Shown in pieces: positions 1-8,703 of a stretch of 64,000 nucleotides of DNA (position 1 is the first letter of the stretch; the number at the start of each line of letters is the position of its first letter). A program made the translations under genes and the position numbers. Source of the DNA: Pseudodesulfovibrio nedwellii (lineage in GTDB: Bacteria; Desulfobacterota; Desulfovibrionia; Desulfovibrionales; Desulfovibrionaceae); assembly GCF_027923765.1 (NCBI RefSeq), contig NZ_AP026709.1, forward strand, positions 1,669,501-1,733,500, given 5' to 3'. Below the pieces are notes generated by a model, which ran no database searches, was not told where the DNA came from, and worked only from the letters and a program-made list of their open reading frames with translations.

Positions 1-471
1 CGTTTTGGAATCGTAATATGCAGGGCAAAACGGGGCGATGACAGCACCGGCCTCTGTCAAAGTCTGCATATTGCGGAGATGAATCATTGTCAGGGGCGTC
101 TCTCTGGGGACGACTATCAACCTCTTGCGCTCCTTCAGCGTCACATCAGCCGCACGATGAATGAGATTGACTCCGGCACCGCTAGCAATGGAGGCCAGGG
201 AACTCATGGAACACGGGCAAATAATCATGCCGTCATGCTGCCACGACCCGCTGGACGGACCGGCCATCATATCCTTGATGTCGTAGACCTTATGGGCATG
301 TTTTTTGAGCGACAGATCACTGCCGCGAAATTCTGATTGCATGACCACTTCCGCGCCCGCCGACACGATAAGATGAACTTCCAGACCCTTGATTCCTGCG
401 TAATGACGCAGAAGCTTTTCAGCCAATGGCATACCACTTGCCCCAGTCACACCAACAACAATACGATGCAT
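1..471 (-). CDS. ubiX: UbiX-type flavin prenyltransferase, partial
   Basis: Only the first 157 codons are visible because the gene runs off the left edge. The N-terminus carries the flavoprotein signature VVGVTGASG (residues 5-13). Further on come ICPCSMSSLASIASG and VVPRETPLT, both typical of UbiX/Pad1 proteins. Members of this family join a dimethylallyl group to FMN to make the prenyl-FMN cofactor of UbiD-type decarboxylases. The ATG at 471 follows a GGAG-like site. It is the last visible gene of the minus-strand operon that begins with the 2-oxoacid oxidoreductase, so a UbiD partner may lie beyond the window. The family call is firm; the decarboxylase it serves is unknown. Confidence 0.88.
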   Translation of the reverse strand, partial: MHRIVVGVTGASGMPLAEKLLRHYAGIKGLEVHLIVSAGAEVVMQSEFRGSDLSLKKHAHKVYDIKDMMAGPSSGSWQHDGMIICPCSMSSLASIASGAGVNLIHRAADVTLKERKRLIVVPRETPLTMIHLRNMQTLTEAGAVIAPFCPAYYDSKT

Positions 472-612
472 AAACACTCCCCGTCTCAATCTCGGCACCC
501 TGCCCCGGACACCGTGAAAATTCGATAAACCTTGCCCTCGACACACAACCTTTCGCCGTGCGGAGCAAGGGGCCAACAATGTCAGCCCCTCACCAGCAGA
601 CGTGTTTCGGTT

Positions 613-990
613 TTATTCAACCACGCAAATAGCATCCATTTCGATCAGGCAGCCGCCAGCAATATTACTGACTTCTACGCAGACACGGGCCGGACGATGA
701 TCGCCCATGAAATTGGCGTACACTTCATTAAACGCCTCGAAGTCATCCCAATTTTCGATAAAAACAGTGGTTTTCGCGATATCGGTGATCTTTAAGCCAG
801 CCTCTTCGAGTACGGCATTCAGGTTGGCAAGCGTCTGTGCAGCCTGCTCGGCCATGTTTGATCCGACAATCGTTCCACCAACGGGATGAAATGGAACCTG
901 ACCGGAAAGGTAGTAAGTATTTCCAGCCTTTACGGCATGTGAATATGGACCTACTGAGGCACAGGCTTTAGAAGCATGAACAAATTCCAT
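613..990 (-). CDS. ridA: RidA family enamine/imine deaminase
   Basis: This 125-residue protein has the full YjgF/YER057c/UK114 fold length and the conserved C-terminal block RPARVCVEV, with the substrate-binding Arg, followed by LIEMDAICV. RidA proteins hydrolyse reactive 2-imino or 2-enamino acids to 2-oxoacids and ammonia. AGGAGAG lies just upstream of the ATG at 990. The gene directly follows a FAD amine/amino-acid oxidase, whose product would be an imine. The natural inference is that RidA speeds imine release to the 2-oxoacid used by the oxidoreductase of the same operon. The family is certain; the specific substrate is inferred from neighbours. Confidence 0.93.
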   Translation of the reverse strand: MEFVHASKACASVGPYSHAVKAGNTYYLSGQVPFHPVGGTIVGSNMAEQAAQTLANLNAVLEEAGLKITDIAKTTVFIENWDDFEAFNEVYANFMGDHRPARVCVEVSNIAGGCLIEMDAICVVE

Positions 991-1012
991 GACACTCTCT
1001 CCTTGAGGGGGG

Positions 1013-1046
1013 GCTTGTGGCTGCCGTTACGCAAACAGCCACAAGC
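1013..1046 (-). terminator. Intercistronic hairpin between the oxidase gene and ridA
   Basis: An 11-bp perfect stem (GCTTGTGGCTG at 1013-1023 and its complement at 1036-1046) with a 12-nt loop lies between the oxidase stop and ridA. No U-tract follows on the minus strand, so it is more likely an mRNA-stabilising or processing hairpin than a full terminator. Confidence 0.45.
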
Positions 1047-1056
1047 ATTGTATATT

Positions 1057-2379
1057 TTAGATTTCGTCTTTGGCGTTGAATTCTTCCCAGGCAAGACGGA
1101 CGCGTGCACCGGCGGTACGGAAAGGATCCGGCGGCAACCAGCTGGGCTTGGCAATGCGGCGCAAGAAGTTAAGTTCTTCGCTCTGAACACCGCTGATCCA
1201 CTCTGCAATGTAGTGACCCATCATGCAGGTTTTCGCCACGCCGGCACCTTCACCACAGGCGGAAGCGAACAGGTTGGATGATTTCTGCATCATCAACGGA
1301 CGGTAGTTCATGGTCATGTTAATCATGCCGCCGTAGACAAATTCAAAGTTCACATGGCGAAGATTGGGGAACCGGTTTTCAAACGCCTTGCGCAACTTGG
1401 GAATGGACTGCTGAATGCGCTGATGTGATGTGGTGAGCTGCGAGTTGAAGGCAAAACCGTTACGCACGTAGATGCGCTGGTCAGCGGTATAACGCACTGT
1501 GGTTCCAGCAGGATGACCAGCAGTACACCCCCAAGGCTCGACGCCTTCAAAATCCCTCAGTTCATTGTCAGTCAATTTACGGGAAAATGCGCCGTAGGAA
1601 AGCACGGGGCAAAACACGTTCTTGACGATACCAAACTGTTCAATGAAAGGACCGCCGGTGACGATGACATGTCCACCGGTGATGGTTCTGCCATTCTTGA
1701 GGACAACAGACATTGTGCTGCCTTCGTCAATGCGCAGAACAGGAGTCTCTTCAAAAATTTCAACATTGTCAGGCAGGGTGGTGCAAAGGCCGCGAAGTAC
1801 GTCGGCGGGGTTCACCAGAGTGGAGCCTGCGGTATACAAAGCCTTGGTATAGTACTTGGTACCGAGACGACGGTTCAACTCTTCGCCTTCGAAAATCTTG
1901 TAATTAACGCCCATCTTTTCAAGATCATGCACTTCCGTGTCGATCATCTTGTAGCTACGGGGATGGCAGCAGCAGACATATTTGCCGCTGTCACGCCAAT
2001 CCACATCAATACCACTATTGTTGATGGTGTCACGCATTCTACCGATGATGGCGGTGTTCAGCTTGAAGTACATCTTGTTGTCTTCAAAAGAGGAACTACC
2101 GGTGTCACCAAAATCGTGAGGAACATCGATAATAAAACCGGCGTTCTTGCCACTGTCGTTGTTGCCGATCTTGATGGCCTCGATCAAGGCAATCGACTTG
2201 TCAGGGTTCAACTCAGCAAGACGGCTGGCTGCCCCGTACCCACCGTAACCACCGCCAACAATAATGAAATCGTACTTGTCACTCATGTCAGCAGGAGACT
2301 TGAAAGTGTGGTCTTTGTAAGAAGACATTTCAAGCCAGCTCTGCCCGGTAGTCGTTGGAAATAATTTTACTTCATGCAT
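1057..2379 (-). CDS. FAD-dependent amine/amino-acid oxidoreductase (DAO family)
   Basis: This 440-residue protein has a dinucleotide-binding GGGYGGYG near residues 42-49 and an IEA acidic end of the second strand. The segment SGKNAGF matches the SGRNGGQ-type motif of the DAO superfamily, especially gamma-glutamylputrescine oxidase-like proteins. Such enzymes oxidise a primary or secondary amine, or an amino acid, to the imine. No signal peptide is present, so it is cytoplasmic. An N-terminal extension of about 35 residues precedes the FAD fold, as in PuuB-like members. It sits between the acyl-CoA synthetase and ridA, consistent with feeding a 2-oxoacid into the pathway. The substrate cannot be read from sequence. 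Confidence 0.8.
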   Translation of the reverse strand: MHEVKLFPTTTGQSWLEMSSYKDHTFKSPADMSDKYDFIIVGGGYGGYGAASRLAELNPDKSIALIEAIKIGNNDSGKNAGFIIDVPHDFGDTGSSSFEDNKMYFKLNTAIIGRMRDTINNSGIDVDWRDSGKYVCCCHPRSYKMIDTEVHDLEKMGVNYKIFEGEELNRRLGTKYYTKALYTAGSTLVNPADVLRGLCTTLPDNVEIFEETPVLRIDEGSTMSVVLKNGRTITGGHVIVTGGPFIEQFGIVKNVFCPVLSYGAFSRKLTDNELRDFEGVEPWGCTAGHPAGTTVRYTADQRIYVRNGFAFNSQLTTSHQRIQQSIPKLRKAFENRFPNLRHVNFEFVYGGMINMTMNYRPLMMQKSSNLFASACGEGAGVAKTCMMGHYIAEWISGVQSEELNFLRRIAKPSWLPPDPFRTAGARVRLAWEEFNAKDEI

Positions 2380-2587
2380 AATGATGCTTCCCTTATTTAA
2401 AGTAACGCTGTCAAAAGGCAGCTGACAAAAAACCTGTCAGAAAACAACCCGTTTTCGAAGCGTCTCTCCCTTTCCTCACAGCTCCGATCTGGGCGGTGGC
2501 GCGAAGGCAAGAGCTGCAGCTCCTACCTCGCAACCAATCGGGAGTTTGGGCTTACGGCTACTAAGGCCTTATCGCCCGTCCCTCCGG

Positions 2588-4741
2588 CTAATCGTTGGGA
2601 TGCAACACAATCCGAGCATCCGCCACGGCCAGCCCTTTTTCCCATGCGAACACGGGATTCAGATCAACTTCAGCGATCTCTCGTAACTCATTCACCATGT
2701 GCGAGATCACACATACCGTTTCCGCCAAGGCCTCTTTATCGCAAGGAGCAGAGCCTCGGGCTCCTTCCAGCAACTTGTGACCCTTGATTTCTTCCACCAT
2801 CTGGCGACATGAAGGCATGTTCACCGGTGCGACGCGGAAAGAGATGTCTTTAAGAATTTCCACGAAGATTCCACCCAAGCCGAACATTACTGTGGGGCCA
2901 AACGTTGTATCGTGGCTGGCGCCGATGATGCATTCCACGCCACCGGGCAGCATGGGAGTCAGCATCACACCAAAGATGTCAGCGTCAGATTTATAGTTCA
3001 AACCGTTTGCCACGAGTCGTGCATAGGCTTCGCGAGCGGCTTGGGCCGAATCGATGCTCAATGCAACGCCTCCGGCGTCGGTCTTATGCAGGATATCCGG
3101 GGATACGATCTTCATGACGACCTTGCCGCCAAGAGTCTCATATTTCTCAGCCGCTTCATCTTCGCTGCTGGCAAGCAGGCATTCCGCAAGCGGCAAGCCG
3201 TAGGCACTCAGCACTTCACGGGCCTCAGTCTCCACCAGATTGATACGACCGCTCTCGCGCACTGCACCAAAAATCGCGTCAACCTTTTCCTTACGATCAG
3301 CAGGCAGAGCCGGAAGTTCGGCTTGAGCCTCTTCCTGCAGGGCATTACGATTCTCGCTGTAATCAACCAGTGCACCCATGGTGCGCATGGCAGCTTTGAC
3401 GGAATCGAATACCGGCACACCCATATCACTGATATAAGCGAGGCATTCGGGACGCTGCGGAGCATAGATGGAGTGCATGACAACTGGTTTGTCAGAAGAC
3501 TGCACACGAGTGATCATACTCTTGGCAACATCCATTTCCAGTTCCCGGAATTCTTCAGACAGGTCGGCATATCCGCCGTAAAGTCCAACGATCACAACGC
3601 CGTCGATCTCTGGGTCTTTCAAAAGCACATCAAGACAGCGATCAAATACCCACATGTCAGCTTCGGGCGTACCCGCAAGGTCGACAGGGTTTTTGATGGG
3701 GCAGTGAGGCATCAGAATCTCAGCCAGCTTTCCTTGTGTGGCCTCCGAAAGAACCGGAGCTTCCAGCTTAAAGCTTTCCGCGGAGTCCGTAGCCATAACG
3801 CCGTGACCGCCACCGTCTGTCAGGATAGCGATACGCTTGCCTTGAGCCGGTTTACACTTGGAAAAAGCCTCGGCAACATCCAACAATTCATTGGGGCTGT
3901 CTACACGGATGATACCGGCCTGCTTCAAGGCTGCATCAAAGATCTTTTCACTTCCGGCCAAAGAACCGGTATGAGATGCAGCGGCTCGAGCGCCGGCAGC
4001 ACTGCGACCAATTTTAATTGCGGCGATGGGCTTCTTGGCAGCAACTTTACGAGCAGCTTCAAGGAATTTACGGCCATCTTCCTCGGATTCGACACGCAGA
4101 CCTTCCATGTAGAGGAGAATGACCTTGGAGATATCATCTTCTTCAAGGTATTCCACGAAATCATGAAAACGCAGATCCATCTGGTTGCCAATGGTGGCCC
4201 AGCAGCTGTAACCGAGGTTACGTGCCTTGGCATTGAAGTTCAGGTCAATGCCGAAGTTTCCACTTTGCAGCACCAGGCTCATGGGGCCGGGGGCGAGATC
4301 AATAATACTTGCGTTCATGCTCACGGCTGCGCTGTAAGTTCCCATGCAGTTGGGACCCTGAATACGCATGCCACCTTTGCGGGCAATCTCGAGCATCTGC
4401 CGTTCGATTTCCTTGCCTTCGGCACCGGTTTCACCAAATCCGGTGGAAACCACGATGGCACTTTTCACGCCTTTTTCCACACACTGCTCCACAACGGGAA
4501 CAATATATTTCGGTGCAATGGCGATGATAGCGAGATCGACATCCCCTTCCACGGACATAATATCCGGGTAGGTCGGGTGTCCCAGAATTTCTCCGCCAGA
4601 GCGAGAAATCAGGTAAATATCGCCTTCGTATTTATTATCAAACAGGCTTTTTGCCGTCCAATAGCCATACTTTTTCGTGTCGCGCGAAGCACCAATCAGT
4701 GCGACGCTACGAGGGCGGAACAGGGTCTTCAAATCAGACAT
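2588..4741 (-). CDS. ADP-forming acyl-CoA synthetase (acetate--CoA ligase, ADP-forming type), fused alpha-beta
   Basis: This 717-residue single-chain enzyme has a CoA-binding domain (about 1-130), a succinyl-CoA-ligase-like domain with the phosphohistidine motif AASHTGSLAG (near residue 257), and a C-terminal ATP-grasp domain (about 490-715, with HKTDAGGV). Such NDP-forming synthetases convert acyl-CoA, ADP and phosphate to the free acid, CoA and ATP. The gene starts 24 bp after the ferredoxin gene of the 2-oxoacid oxidoreductase. This suggests substrate-level phosphorylation from the acyl-CoA the oxidoreductase makes. The chain length of the acyl group is unknown. A Pat-type acetyltransferase is less likely because there is no GNAT domain. 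Confidence 0.9.
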   Translation of the reverse strand: MSDLKTLFRPRSVALIGASRDTKKYGYWTAKSLFDNKYEGDIYLISRSGGEILGHPTYPDIMSVEGDVDLAIIAIAPKYIVPVVEQCVEKGVKSAIVVSTGFGETGAEGKEIERQMLEIARKGGMRIQGPNCMGTYSAAVSMNASIIDLAPGPMSLVLQSGNFGIDLNFNAKARNLGYSCWATIGNQMDLRFHDFVEYLEEDDISKVILLYMEGLRVESEEDGRKFLEAARKVAAKKPIAAIKIGRSAAGARAAASHTGSLAGSEKIFDAALKQAGIIRVDSPNELLDVAEAFSKCKPAQGKRIAILTDGGGHGVMATDSAESFKLEAPVLSEATQGKLAEILMPHCPIKNPVDLAGTPEADMWVFDRCLDVLLKDPEIDGVVIVGLYGGYADLSEEFRELEMDVAKSMITRVQSSDKPVVMHSIYAPQRPECLAYISDMGVPVFDSVKAAMRTMGALVDYSENRNALQEEAQAELPALPADRKEKVDAIFGAVRESGRINLVETEAREVLSAYGLPLAECLLASSEDEAAEKYETLGGKVVMKIVSPDILHKTDAGGVALSIDSAQAAREAYARLVANGLNYKSDADIFGVMLTPMLPGGVECIIGASHDTTFGPTVMFGLGGIFVEILKDISFRVAPVNMPSCRQMVEEIKGHKLLEGARGSAPCDKEALAETVCVISHMVNELREIAEVDLNPVFAWEKGLAVADARIVLHPND

Positions 4742-4764
4742 TGTTTTCCTCTTGGCTCTACGGG

Positions 4765-4986
4765 TTAGTCCAACTCGACGACGCCGATGGCGACATCAGG
4801 ACAGACGATGCGACACAGGCCGCACAGGACACAATCTTCAGGACGGACCTGTTCAACAACGTTATATCCTTGACCATTCAAGGTCTGACCGATGGCAAGG
4901 GTATCCTTGGGGCAAGCTTCAACGCACAAACCGCAAGACTTGCAGCGTTCGGCGCAAATAACGTGCTTTTTATTCTTGGCTTTCAT
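4765..4986 (-). CDS. 2x[4Fe-4S] ferredoxin subunit of 2-oxoacid:ferredoxin oxidoreductase
   Basis: This 73-residue protein has two CxxCxxCxxxC(P) clusters: CKSCGLCVEACP and CVLCGLCRIVCP. It matches the delta (ferredoxin-like) subunit of KorABGD/VorABGD enzymes and would carry electrons from the TPP/FeS core to a soluble ferredoxin. It lies 4 bp after the gamma subunit and 24 bp before the acyl-CoA synthetase, so translation is probably coupled. Confidence 0.92.
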   Translation of the reverse strand: MKAKNKKHVICAERCKSCGLCVEACPKDTLAIGQTLNGQGYNVVEQVRPEDCVLCGLCRIVCPDVAIGVVELD

Positions 4987-4990
4987 AGTA

Positions 4991-5545
4991 TTACTCCGCA
5001 GCGCTGACGTAGAGGGCGCGACCCTTTTCCAGGGCTTTCAAGTTCATTTCCAGCAGGGCAGGCTTCTTGACGCCCATAAGCTCCCGCAACACTTCTTCCA
5101 CGGTCTCAAACGTCAGGACTTTCGTTGCTTCCAGCACAGCTCCGAGCATGACGATATTCGCGCAGCGCACGGAACCGAGTTCCACAGCGACATCAGAAGC
5201 CGGAATCAAAACCTGCTTCACACCTTCGCGTTCACGAATTTCCGTAATCAAAGAACTGTTTGTCAGCACAAGGCCACCAATGGCCGATCCGTCTATGCAA
5301 CCATCATAAATGGTCGGACTGAGAGCAACACTCACATCAGCGTCGTTCTCCACAAGCGGATTGCCAATGCGGGAATCGGATACGACAACATATCCAGTGG
5401 AGTCTCCACCACGCTGCTCAATGCCGTAGGTCTGGGTCATCACGACCTGCAACGCCTGCTTCATGGCACCCTTGCAAATCAGCTTGGCGAGCAGCGCTGA
5501 TCCCTGACCGCCGGAACCAGAAAATGTACACTTAGTTCTCATCAT
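4991..5545 (-). CDS. 2-oxoacid:ferredoxin oxidoreductase gamma subunit
   Basis: The protein begins MMRTKCTFSGSGGQGS, with the GxGGQG phosphate-binding motif of the gamma domain of pyruvate/2-oxoacid oxidoreductases. At 184 residues it is the usual length. The start at 5545 is chosen because GGAG lies just upstream and the gene then overlaps the end of the beta subunit by 14 bp. A longer reading frame upstream is antisense-like and was not used. It completes the alpha-beta-gamma-delta heterotetramer. Confidence 0.9.
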   Translation of the reverse strand: MMRTKCTFSGSGGQGSALLAKLICKGAMKQALQVVMTQTYGIEQRGGDSTGYVVVSDSRIGNPLVENDADVSVALSPTIYDGCIDGSAIGGLVLTNSSLITEIREREGVKQVLIPASDVAVELGSVRCANIVMLGAVLEATKVLTFETVEEVLRELMGVKKPALLEMNLKALEKGRALYVSAAE

Positions 5546-6293
5546 TCTGCTCCATCTCGTTTTTGAAAACTTGTGGCTTGAAGTATTCCACCATTTTTTC
5601 CTTGTTCCACTTGTAGGAGTCCGGCACGGAAAGCTTGAGGCCCGTGGGACAGGGGACAATGAATTCAACAAAGGAAAAACCAAGACCCTTCATCTGACAA
5701 TCCAAGGCCTTGCGCACGCTGCTGGCAGCCTTGCGGATACTCTTGGCATCACACACGGATTCGCGAGCAACATATTTGGCTCCACGCATATCAGCCATCA
5801 TTTCAGGGACACGCAGGGGGTAACCATGCTGATGCACATCACGGCCCTTGGGAGTGGTCGAAGTGACCTGTCCTTCAAGTGTGGCTGGCGACATCTGGCC
5901 GCCGGTCATGCCGAACAGGTTGTTGTTGATCATGAAACAGGTGACGGGAAGGCCACGGTTGGCTGTGTGCAACAGCTCTGCCAAGCCGATGGCACTGCAA
6001 TCACCATCGCCCTGGTAGGTGTAGACGATGTTATCCGGGTTCGCGACCTTGTACCCAACGGCGACTGCCGGGGCGCGACCGTGCATAGCCTCAATGGCAT
6101 CAATGTCCATATAGTGATGAGAGAAACCGCCACAGCCGATACCGACAACGCTGACTGTACGCTTACGGATGCCCAACGCTTCAATAGCTTCCGCAACGAG
6201 GCGCGTTACAATGCCGTGACCGCAGCCGGGGCAGTAACTGAACTTCTTATCCAGCAACAGTGTTTCGCCGTATATTTTTGCGAGTTCTTGCAT
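5532..6293 (-). CDS. 2-oxoacid:ferredoxin oxidoreductase beta (TPP-binding) subunit
   Basis: This 253-residue subunit has CPGCGHG near the N-terminus and the thiamine pyrophosphate motif GDGDCSAIG followed by NNNLFGMTGGQ. It binds TPP and catalyses oxidative decarboxylation of a 2-oxoacid to acyl-CoA together with the alpha subunit. Its start lies 12 bp from the end of the alpha gene. The sequence resembles Kor/Vor-type enzymes more than pyruvate oxidoreductase. Whether it acts on 2-oxoglutarate or branched-chain oxoacids cannot be fixed by eye. Confidence 0.92.
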   Translation of the reverse strand: MQELAKIYGETLLLDKKFSYCPGCGHGIVTRLVAEAIEALGIRKRTVSVVGIGCGGFSHHYMDIDAIEAMHGRAPAVAVGYKVANPDNIVYTYQGDGDCSAIGLAELLHTANRGLPVTCFMINNNLFGMTGGQMSPATLEGQVTSTTPKGRDVHQHGYPLRVPEMMADMRGAKYVARESVCDAKSIRKAASSVRKALDCQMKGLGFSFVEFIVPCPTGLKLSVPDSYKWNKEKMVEYFKPQVFKNEMEQNDEN

Positions 6294-6304
6294 ATCGTCT
6301 ATCC

Positions 6305-7369
6305 TTACAGCAACGTGTTGATTTTATCGGTCATTTCAGCAAGGGTGCACAGCGGCATGTCGCCACCGGTTTTACCAAGGAAATGCACAGGGACACTGCC
6401 GTTCACTGCCAGACGTACGTCGTCAACCATCTGACCGTGGTTCATTTCCACCACCACCATGGACTTCACGGACTCAGGCAGATTTTCGAAGGGTTTATTC
6501 GGGAAAGGCCACAGGGAAATCGGACGAATCAGGCCGACTTTCTTGCCTTCAGCGCGCATGTTTTCCACCAAATCCTGACCCATACGGCCATGGATGCCAA
6601 AAGCAACCAATACGACTTCGGCGTCGTCCACCTGAATCTCTTCCCAACGCTGTTCATTTTCCTGAATATTCTCGTACTTAGCGAGCAAGTGCCGGTTCAG
6701 CTCTTCACCCTGAGCATGGGTGTAACTACCGGTCAACAGATAACGCTTGGAATGATCACCCGTGCCTGTGTAGGCCCAAGAAGAAGTGTCGAATTCGGCA
6801 GCGTAATCGTGTGCATCCGGGAAAATGGCAGATTCTGTCATGGTGCAGGTTACACCGTCGATCACGAACAGCACGGGGGTGCGGTAGGTGTAGGCCAGCT
6901 TCACGGCATCAGGCATAATGTCCACGATCTCCTGACCGCTAGCCGGGGCGAGCACGATGACACGGTAATCACCATGCCCACCGCCACGCGTGGCCTGAAA
7001 ATAGTTGCTCTGTGCACCAACGATATCACCGTCACCGGGACCGACGCGCATGGCATCAAGCATGATGCAAGGCAGCTCGCCGCCAGCCATAAAAGAAATG
7101 GTCTCCTGCATGAGGGACATTCCGGGACCGGATGTGGACGTTGCGCCCAACTTGCCGGTACAGGCACATCCTGCCAAAGCATTGGCAACTGCCAACTCGC
7201 TCTCCATCTGCACCATCCGTCCACCGTACTGGGGAAGAATAACAGCTGTATGCTTCATCACTTCCGTCGCAGGCGTAATGGGGTATGCAAAATGATAACG
7301 CACCCCGCACCGCACCATTGCCTCAGCAAATGTCTGCGCATTTTTCAGGAACAAAGTCTCTGATTTCAT
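6305..7369 (-). CDS. 2-oxoacid:ferredoxin oxidoreductase alpha subunit (VorB/KorA-like)
   Basis: This 354-residue protein starts with the YPITPATEV segment that contacts TPP in the alpha subunit. It continues with GATSTSGPGMSLMQE and a C-terminal domain II/VI region ending in EMNHGQM. The length fits the VorB/KorA alpha subunit rather than fused PorA. It is the first gene of the minus-strand operon reaching to ubiX. A 540-bp non-coding region separates it from the IclR gene, and a palindromic candidate operator lies about 125 bp upstream of its start. Confidence 0.92.
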   Translation of the reverse strand: MKSETLFLKNAQTFAEAMVRCGVRYHFAYPITPATEVMKHTAVILPQYGGRMVQMESELAVANALAGCACTGKLGATSTSGPGMSLMQETISFMAGGELPCIMLDAMRVGPGDGDIVGAQSNYFQATRGGGHGDYRVIVLAPASGQEIVDIMPDAVKLAYTYRTPVLFVIDGVTCTMTESAIFPDAHDYAAEFDTSSWAYTGTGDHSKRYLLTGSYTHAQGEELNRHLLAKYENIQENEQRWEEIQVDDAEVVLVAFGIHGRMGQDLVENMRAEGKKVGLIRPISLWPFPNKPFENLPESVKSMVVVEMNHGQMVDDVRLAVNGSVPVHFLGKTGGDMPLCTLAEMTDKINTLL

Positions 7370-7492
7370 GTAACCCTCACTTGCAATTGTTTTGAGGTTC
7401 GACCGTAATTTTCATCTACGATCGTTTCCGTACTGTATTGTGTTATGCCGTACCATTAATAAAGCTGAAAAAAATCAGCAAAACTCGGTAAC

Positions 7493-7505
7493 TACGACTG
7501 TCGTA
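7493..7505. promoter_or_regulatory. Candidate regulator-binding palindrome upstream of the 2-oxoacid oxidoreductase operon
   Basis: TACGACTGTCGTA is a perfect odd-length inverted repeat inside a wider GGTA...TACC frame, 124 bp before the alpha-subunit start. Its size and position suit an IclR-type site, and an IclR gene is adjacent. This assignment is inference. Confidence 0.35.
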
Positions 7506-7685
7506 CCACATTGTGTTTCGCCGTTCCAGAAAAATCTATTCCTCTCCGCCTTTTTCGTCAAGGAGTTTCAAGAAAAAATACGCTCCGTTTTTCATAAATA
7601 TTTCCATGAAACAAGTTCAATTAAACTTATTCATTAAAATGATTGGAAAAAACCAAAATTGTCCCAACCTCAAAAACAAGAAAAA

Positions 7686-7717
7686 GCTTTCATGCGACAA
7701 CTCAATCGCATGAAAGC
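7686..7717 (-). terminator. Rho-independent terminator, minus strand
   Basis: A 12-bp perfect stem (GCTTTCATGCGA with its complement) and an 8-nt loop is followed on the minus strand by TTTTTC and further T-rich sequence. It lies downstream of the symmetric terminator at 7784, so it does not simply end the IclR transcript. Confidence 0.6.
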
Positions 7718-7783
7718 CCACTGTTCACTTATAATTCGGTAAGCAGAATTTGTTGAGTTTCACCTGACGAAAAATCAATAAAA

Positions 7784-7815
7784 AAAAGTAGCGATCTTTA
7801 AAGATCGCTACTTTT
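7784..7815. terminator. Symmetric bidirectional terminator
   Basis: A 32-bp perfect palindrome (half-site AAAAGTAGCGATCTTT), A-rich on its left and T-rich on its right, lies about 100 bp after the IclR stop. It can form a 14-16 bp stem in either direction. It most simply ends the IclR mRNA. Confidence 0.7.
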
Positions 7816-7911
7816 ATATTTCAATTCCATACCAACTCAATCAAAACCATACCGCCAATGACATGACGAAAACATGGTCAGATAAATCACACTGAATGTA
7901 AAAAAAAAATT

Positions 7912-8703
7912 TTATGCCTGTTTCTCCGGCGGGTAACTGCTGGCACCTAAGCGTATTGAAAGCTGCTCAGCGGCCTTGAATAACTCCCGGCTCGCCATTT
8001 CTCGCACACCAGGAGAAAATCGAACACTCGGCACGGAGGTTCCGATGGCCGCGACAAACTCATCATTGCAATCAAACACAGGCACGGCCACACAGCACAC
8101 GCCCTGATATATTTCCTCATTGTCATACGCAATGACGTTTTCCCGTGCTGCTTCAATTTCTTTTATAAAATAAGCCATCTCGGCGGGACCAATCGCTCCA
8201 TCCGATTCTTTTCGAATATTTTCCAACAATGAACCGGACTTCATGGGGTCTAAAAAGGCAAGGCAAACCTTCCCGGAAGCCGATTGATAGATAGGGAATG
8301 AACGCCCAACAATCGAATCCTGCCGCAACACCTGCTTTGTCACAAGCCTGTCGACAACAACCATTTCCGTGCCGGAATACACACTGAGATTGATTGTTTC
8401 CCCGACGGCCTCAAGCAATCTTCTTCCGTATGGTCTGGCCATTTCCTGAATACTTGCATGCTCAGTAACCAGACTTCCCATTTTAAAAAGCTTGAATGTC
8501 AATGCATACGCACTTTCTTCTTCGCCCTGTGAAACATAACCAAGATCCTGCAAAGTCAACAAAAACCGATGAACCGTTGTTTTGGGGATACCAACTGCCC
8601 GACTCAAGTCTGCAAGTTCCCATTTATGCTGTTTCGTCATCTGCTCCAGAACAGAGAACACTTTTACCACAGATCCAATTGTATAATATGCGTCTTTCGC
8701 CAT
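7912..8703 (-). CDS. IclR family transcriptional regulator
   Basis: This protein of about 263 residues has an N-terminal winged helix (residues 5-65, with the DLSRAVGIPKTTVHRFLLTL helix-turn-helix) and a C-terminal IclR effector domain (about 80-250). ATG at 8703 is preferred over one 15 bp upstream because GGAGAAG sits just before it. IclR proteins bind small aromatic or aliphatic acids and control a neighbouring catabolic operon. Here the obvious target is the 2-oxoacid oxidoreductase operon, which lies downstream on the same strand. Confidence 0.9.
   Translation of the reverse strand: MAKDAYYTIGSVVKVFSVLEQMTKQHKWELADLSRAVGIPKTTVHRFLLTLQDLGYVSQGEEESAYALTFKLFKMGSLVTEHASIQEMARPYGRRLLEAVGETINLSVYSGTEMVVVDRLVTKQVLRQDSIVGRSFPIYQSASGKVCLAFLDPMKSGSLLENIRKESDGAIGPAEMAYFIKEIEAARENVIAYDNEEIYQGVCCVAVPVFDCNDEFVAAIGTSVPSVRFSPGVREMASRELFKAAEQLSIRLGASSYPPEKQA

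Larger units (their letters stand above)
7370..7911. other. Intergenic region with two hairpins and a candidate operator
   Basis: This 542-bp gap between the oxidoreductase operon and the IclR gene has no convincing protein-coding frame. It is AT-rich and contains the 13-bp palindrome at 7493, one minus-strand terminator and one symmetric terminator, listed separately. Confidence 0.6.

Noticed and set aside
2380-2587. Glycine riboswitch in the operon spacer
   Set aside because: A GAGAGAC stretch is present on the minus strand, but the other conserved glycine-aptamer blocks are not seen.
2912-4768. A 618-codon open frame on the plus strand opposite the acyl-CoA synthetase gene
   Set aside because: It is fully antisense to a gene with clear catalytic motifs, has no family features and reflects codon bias of the real gene.
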